Assembly (NCBI GenBank): GCA_030054015.1
Contig: JASGCR010000084.1
Location: forward strand, 1-8,407
Direction: 5' to 3'
From: Candidatus Symbiobacter sp.
GTDB lineage: Bacteria; Pseudomonadota; Alphaproteobacteria; Elsterales; Elsteraceae
Length of the DNA: 8,407 nucleotides
Positions 6,023-8,407 of the stretch are shown here, piece by piece (the stretch's first letter is position 1; each line of letters begins with the position of its first letter). The notes beneath the pieces were generated by a model that saw only the letters and a list, made by a program, of their open reading frames with translations, was not told the origin of the DNA and made no database searches. A program made the position numbers and the translations under genes.

Positions 6023-8194
6023 TCATCCCCCCAAGGCGATGTCATAAAATTCATTTTGCACCGCGGTCAAGGCGGCTTTGGCGGCATAGATTAAGGCCAG
6101 GTCTTGTTCGATGGTGGTGCTGCCGCCCTGGTGGTGGGCATTATTGACCATGCGGGCGGCGTTGCATAATTCATCCAATCCTAACGAGCCGGCGGTTCCG
6201 ACCAATAAATGGGCGGTTTGAAAGAAAATGGTCTTATTCCCCGCTTGGGCGGCGTCGCCAAGGTCGCTGATCGAGCGGGCGAAATGGCGCAAAATCTCGG
6301 CAAATTTCGGCTCGCCCATCATGCCGCGCAATTGATGCAGGCCGGACAGATCAATGGCATTGGGGCCAGGGGTGCTGGGCAAATTTGGCTGATTTTGGGT
6401 GGGGGAGGTAAATTTCTGGGTCATGTGGTGCAACCGCTCCAGCAATATCTTAAAGTTAAGAGGTTTGGAGATATGTTCATCCATGCCGGCGGCCAGGCAG
6501 GCCTCGCGGTCGCTGGCAAAGGCACTGGCGGTGACGGCAATCAAAGGCGTGGACTGATTGGGGCCGGACTCGCGGCGCAAGATGCGGGCTATCGTCACCC
6601 CATCCATATCGGGCAAATTCATGTCGAGCAATATGGCATCAAATTGCCGCTCGCGGCAGAATCTCAGGGTTTCGCTCGCATTCAAAGCCCCCACGACGCG
6701 GTAACCGGCGCGGCGCAGCATCTCGCTGATGACCATTAAACCGGCCTGGTCGTCATCCACACAGAGTATGTCGCCCCGCGGCGCGGCGGGGTCGGGGAGG
6801 GGGGTCAGCAGCGACTCGCGGTCGAAATTTTCATAACCGAGATAGGGATTGCCCTCGGCATCGCGCGACGAGTCCAACCATAAGGGCATGACCAGGCTAA
6901 AGGAAAATTCACTCCCGACCCCGACCTGGCTGGTGATACGCAATTTTCCCCCCAAGCGGTGCAAGATTCGCCGCGAAATCGCCAGGCCCAAACCCACGCC
7001 ACCGGCTTTGCGGCTGGTCGCGTCATTGACCTGGTAATAATCTTCCCCCAATCGCTCCAGCCGTTCGGGCGGAATGCCGGGGCCGGTGTCTTTGATCGAA
7101 CAGACCAGACGGATGGTGGGTTCGATATTCGCAAAAATCGCGGCAGTGACGATGATGTCGCCGCTGGTGGTATATTTAATCGCATTGTTCAGCAAATTAT
7201 TAATCACCTGGCGAATGCGTTCGGCATCCCCGATCAGATGTAAATTGGGCGGCCCCGAAAGAACGCGGCGCAGATGCAAATTTTTAGCGCGGGCTTTTTG
7301 CTCGAAGGTCGTCACCAGCGGGTCAATCACCGATTCGATGGTGAAATGACAGTCGATCAAGGGAATATGCCCCGCCTGGAATTTCGACAATTCCAACATA
7401 TCATCCAGCAAGCGCACCAACGAGCGGCCACTCGATAAAATCGTATTGACATAATGGCGTTGCTGGGTTGCCATCGCCGATTCTTGCAGCAATTGCGCCA
7501 ACCCCACCATGCCGCTGACCGGGGTGCGAATTTCATGCGACAACATGGCGAGAAAATTATTTTTCTCGGTCAAAGCTTGTTCGGCCTGGGAGCGCGCCAA
7601 TCGGAGTTCCAATTGATCAATGACCTGGGCGGCCAGAGCCGCAAAGGTTTTCTGTTCATTTAGGCTCAGCGGCGGGCGGGGCTTGGTATCCGCCAGACAC
7701 AACGTCCCGACCCGCCAACCATCAGGGGTAATGAGCGGCGCCCCGGCATAAAATCGTATGCCGCCTTCGCCCTCTACCATCGGCCAGCCGGTAAACCGCG
7801 CATCGGCCTGGGCATCCGGCACCACCATCACGCCATTTTGCAGGATGGCATAACTGCAAAAAGATTGATCGCGGGGGATTTCGCATATGGATAGGCCGCG
7901 CCGGGCTTTGAACCATTGGCGTTCCTGGTCGATCATCGAAATGGCGGCAATCGGCGCGGCAAAAATTTCCGCCGCCAAATCGGTCAGGCGATCAAATTCC
8001 GGTTCAGGGGTTTCGCTTAATTTGGCATAGCGTTCGATGGCTTGGTTCGGCATAGGCGGCGTTGGTGCGGCGATATAGCATCTGGTTGCGCCTGGGCTGT
8101 TTTTGCCAGGGCTGTTTTCGCCAGGGCTGTTTTTGCCTGGGCTTTCGGCACCGAGATCGAGACGCTCTCTGGGAGGACTCTGGGCGACGGTCAT
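6023..8194 (-). CDS. Soluble GAF-domain hybrid histidine kinase with receiver and HPt domains
   Basis: This is a two-component sensor carrying a whole phosphorelay in 723 residues. A GAF sensor domain (about 60-197) starts with the conserved block ERYAKL..TPEPEFDRLTDLAAEIF and contains RQWFKARRGL and FYAGAPL. HisKA follows with phospho-acceptor His220 in SHEIRTP. The HATPase domain shows the N box with Asn333 and Asn337, the G1 box DTGPGIP (369-375) and the G2 box GGVGLGL (398-404). The receiver (about 475-590) has Asp480/481, phospho-acceptor Asp524, Thr555 and Lys577. A C-terminal HPt domain (about 620-715) has His662 in AHLLVGTAGSLG. No signal peptide or membrane segment is visible, so it should act in the cytoplasm. 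Residues 18-35 are SPGKN-type repeats, and the family-conserved region starts only near Met48 (codon 8053-8051), so the real start could be there. No separate response regulator is nearby. It is upstream of flagellin on the same strand, 135 bp apart. Signal and target are unknown. Confidence 0.93.
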   Translation of the reverse strand: MTVAQSPPRERLDLGAESPGKNSPGENSPGKNSPGATRCYIAAPTPPMPNQAIERYAKLSETPEPEFDRLTDLAAEIFAAPIAAISMIDQERQWFKARRGLSICEIPRDQSFCSYAILQNGVMVVPDAQADARFTGWPMVEGEGGIRFYAGAPLITPDGWRVGTLCLADTKPRPPLSLNEQKTFAALAAQVIDQLELRLARSQAEQALTEKNNFLAMLSHEIRTPVSGMVGLAQLLQESAMATQQRHYVNTILSSGRSLVRLLDDMLELSKFQAGHIPLIDCHFTIESVIDPLVTTFEQKARAKNLHLRRVLSGPPNLHLIGDAERIRQVINNLLNNAIKYTTSGDIIVTAAIFANIEPTIRLVCSIKDTGPGIPPERLERLGEDYYQVNDATSRKAGGVGLGLAISRRILHRLGGKLRITSQVGVGSEFSFSLVMPLWLDSSRDAEGNPYLGYENFDRESLLTPLPDPAAPRGDILCVDDDQAGLMVISEMLRRAGYRVVGALNASETLRFCRERQFDAILLDMNLPDMDGVTIARILRRESGPNQSTPLIAVTASAFASDREACLAAGMDEHISKPLNFKILLERLHHMTQKFTSPTQNQPNLPSTPGPNAIDLSGLHQLRGMMGEPKFAEILRHFARSISDLGDAAQAGNKTIFFQTAHLLVGTAGSLGLDELCNAARMVNNAHHQGGSTTIEQDLALIYAAKAALTAVQNEFYDIALGG
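8091..8148. repeat. 15-bp tandem repeat inside the kinase N-terminus
   Basis: Near-identical 15-bp units occupy 8091-8105, 8106-8120 and 8121-8135, with a shortened fourth from 8136. The units differ at one or two bases. The period is five codons, so on the minus strand it encodes the peptide repeat SPGKN/SPGEN, and copy-number change would keep the reading frame. Confidence 0.9.
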
Positions 8195-8376
8195 AAGGGG
8201 CTGCCTTTTGAATTATGGTAAAGATTGTTGTAATGCAGCCTAGAAGATCATAATTTCGTGAATCATTCGTTAGCACCCACGGGGTGAGCGACCTCGCGGC
8301 GGTAGCGGACATTAAAGAGCGTCAAAAACAGAGTGTTAAAAAAAAAGAGCGGAAAAAAAGAGAGCGTCATTACCCG
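8195..8376. other. Non-coding region upstream of the kinase gene
   Basis: No gene is supported here. The minus-strand sequence TATGAT (8252-8247) resembles a -10 element but has no good -35 partner. CACCC (8274-8278) and GGGTG (8282-8286) can form a small hairpin. On the plus strand, A-tracts occur at 8324-8328, 8338-8346 and 8353-8359, interspersed with AGAGC motifs. They are spaced about 14-16 bp, which does not match helical phasing for a bent-DNA element. Confidence 0.5.
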
Positions 8377-8407
8377 CAGATTTTTGCCGCGAAGCGGCAT
8401 AAATCTG
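8377..8407. terminator. Hairpin at the right window edge
   Basis: CAGATTTTTGCCGC (8377-8390) pairs with GCGGCATAAATCTG (8394-8407) at 13 of 14 positions around the loop GAA. On the plus strand the following bases are outside the window. On the minus strand the next T run is about 17 bases beyond the stem (8359-8353). It may terminate a neighbouring gene off the window or be an intergenic palindrome. Confidence 0.45.

Noticed and set aside
6209..6739. 176-codon plus-strand open frame within the kinase
   Set aside because: It is antisense to receiver and HPt coding sequence, Gly/Ala/Gln-rich and without a recognisable motif.
8324..8359. Intrinsically bent DNA from phased A-tracts
   Set aside because: Tract centres are about 14-16 bp apart, not near one helical turn, so curvature would not add up.

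Overview
The window looks like chromosomal DNA from a flagellated Gram-negative alphaproteobacterium. The evidence is the adjacent bamA-lpxD pair, a flagellin whose N-terminal region resembles those of Rhodospirillales-type alphaproteobacteria, and a GAF-domain hybrid histidine kinase. Base composition appears moderate, around half GC by eye. The genus cannot be named from sequence alone. I see no phage, plasmid, CRISPR, transposase or defence gene. The unexpected content lies in the intergenic DNA.

Layout: positions 1-240 hold two tandem copies of a roughly 42-bp repeat with hairpin potential, then a leader with a stem-loop. bamA (241-2676, +) and lpxD (2776-3798, +) follow, separated by 99 bp that contain a 14-bp tandem repeat. 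Positions 3799-4086 hold further diverged copies of the leading repeat. These surround a 121-bp imperfect palindrome whose core is a strong intrinsic terminator. A tRNA-Lys(CTT) gene (4087-4162, +) converges on a large flagellin gene (4217-5887, -). Upstream of the flagellin on the same strand is a soluble hybrid sensor kinase (6023-8194, -) with GAF, HisKA, HATPase, receiver and HPt domains. The right edge (8195-8407) is non-coding, with A-tracts and a hairpin at the boundary.

How the parts fit: BamA and LpxD both build the outer membrane, BamA by inserting beta-barrel proteins and LpxD by acylating a lipid A precursor. They appear to form a short transcription unit ending at the 3928-3984 terminator. 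In many proteobacteria fabZ and lpxA follow lpxD directly, but here the cluster stops. The flagellin supplies the filament subunit. The kinase could signal to motility, but only adjacency and shared orientation suggest it.

The most unusual signal is a family of intergenic hairpins that keep a TAAGCA loop while their stems differ. One member seems to be interrupted by the long palindrome, with GCAGGA(A)GGGG on both sides.
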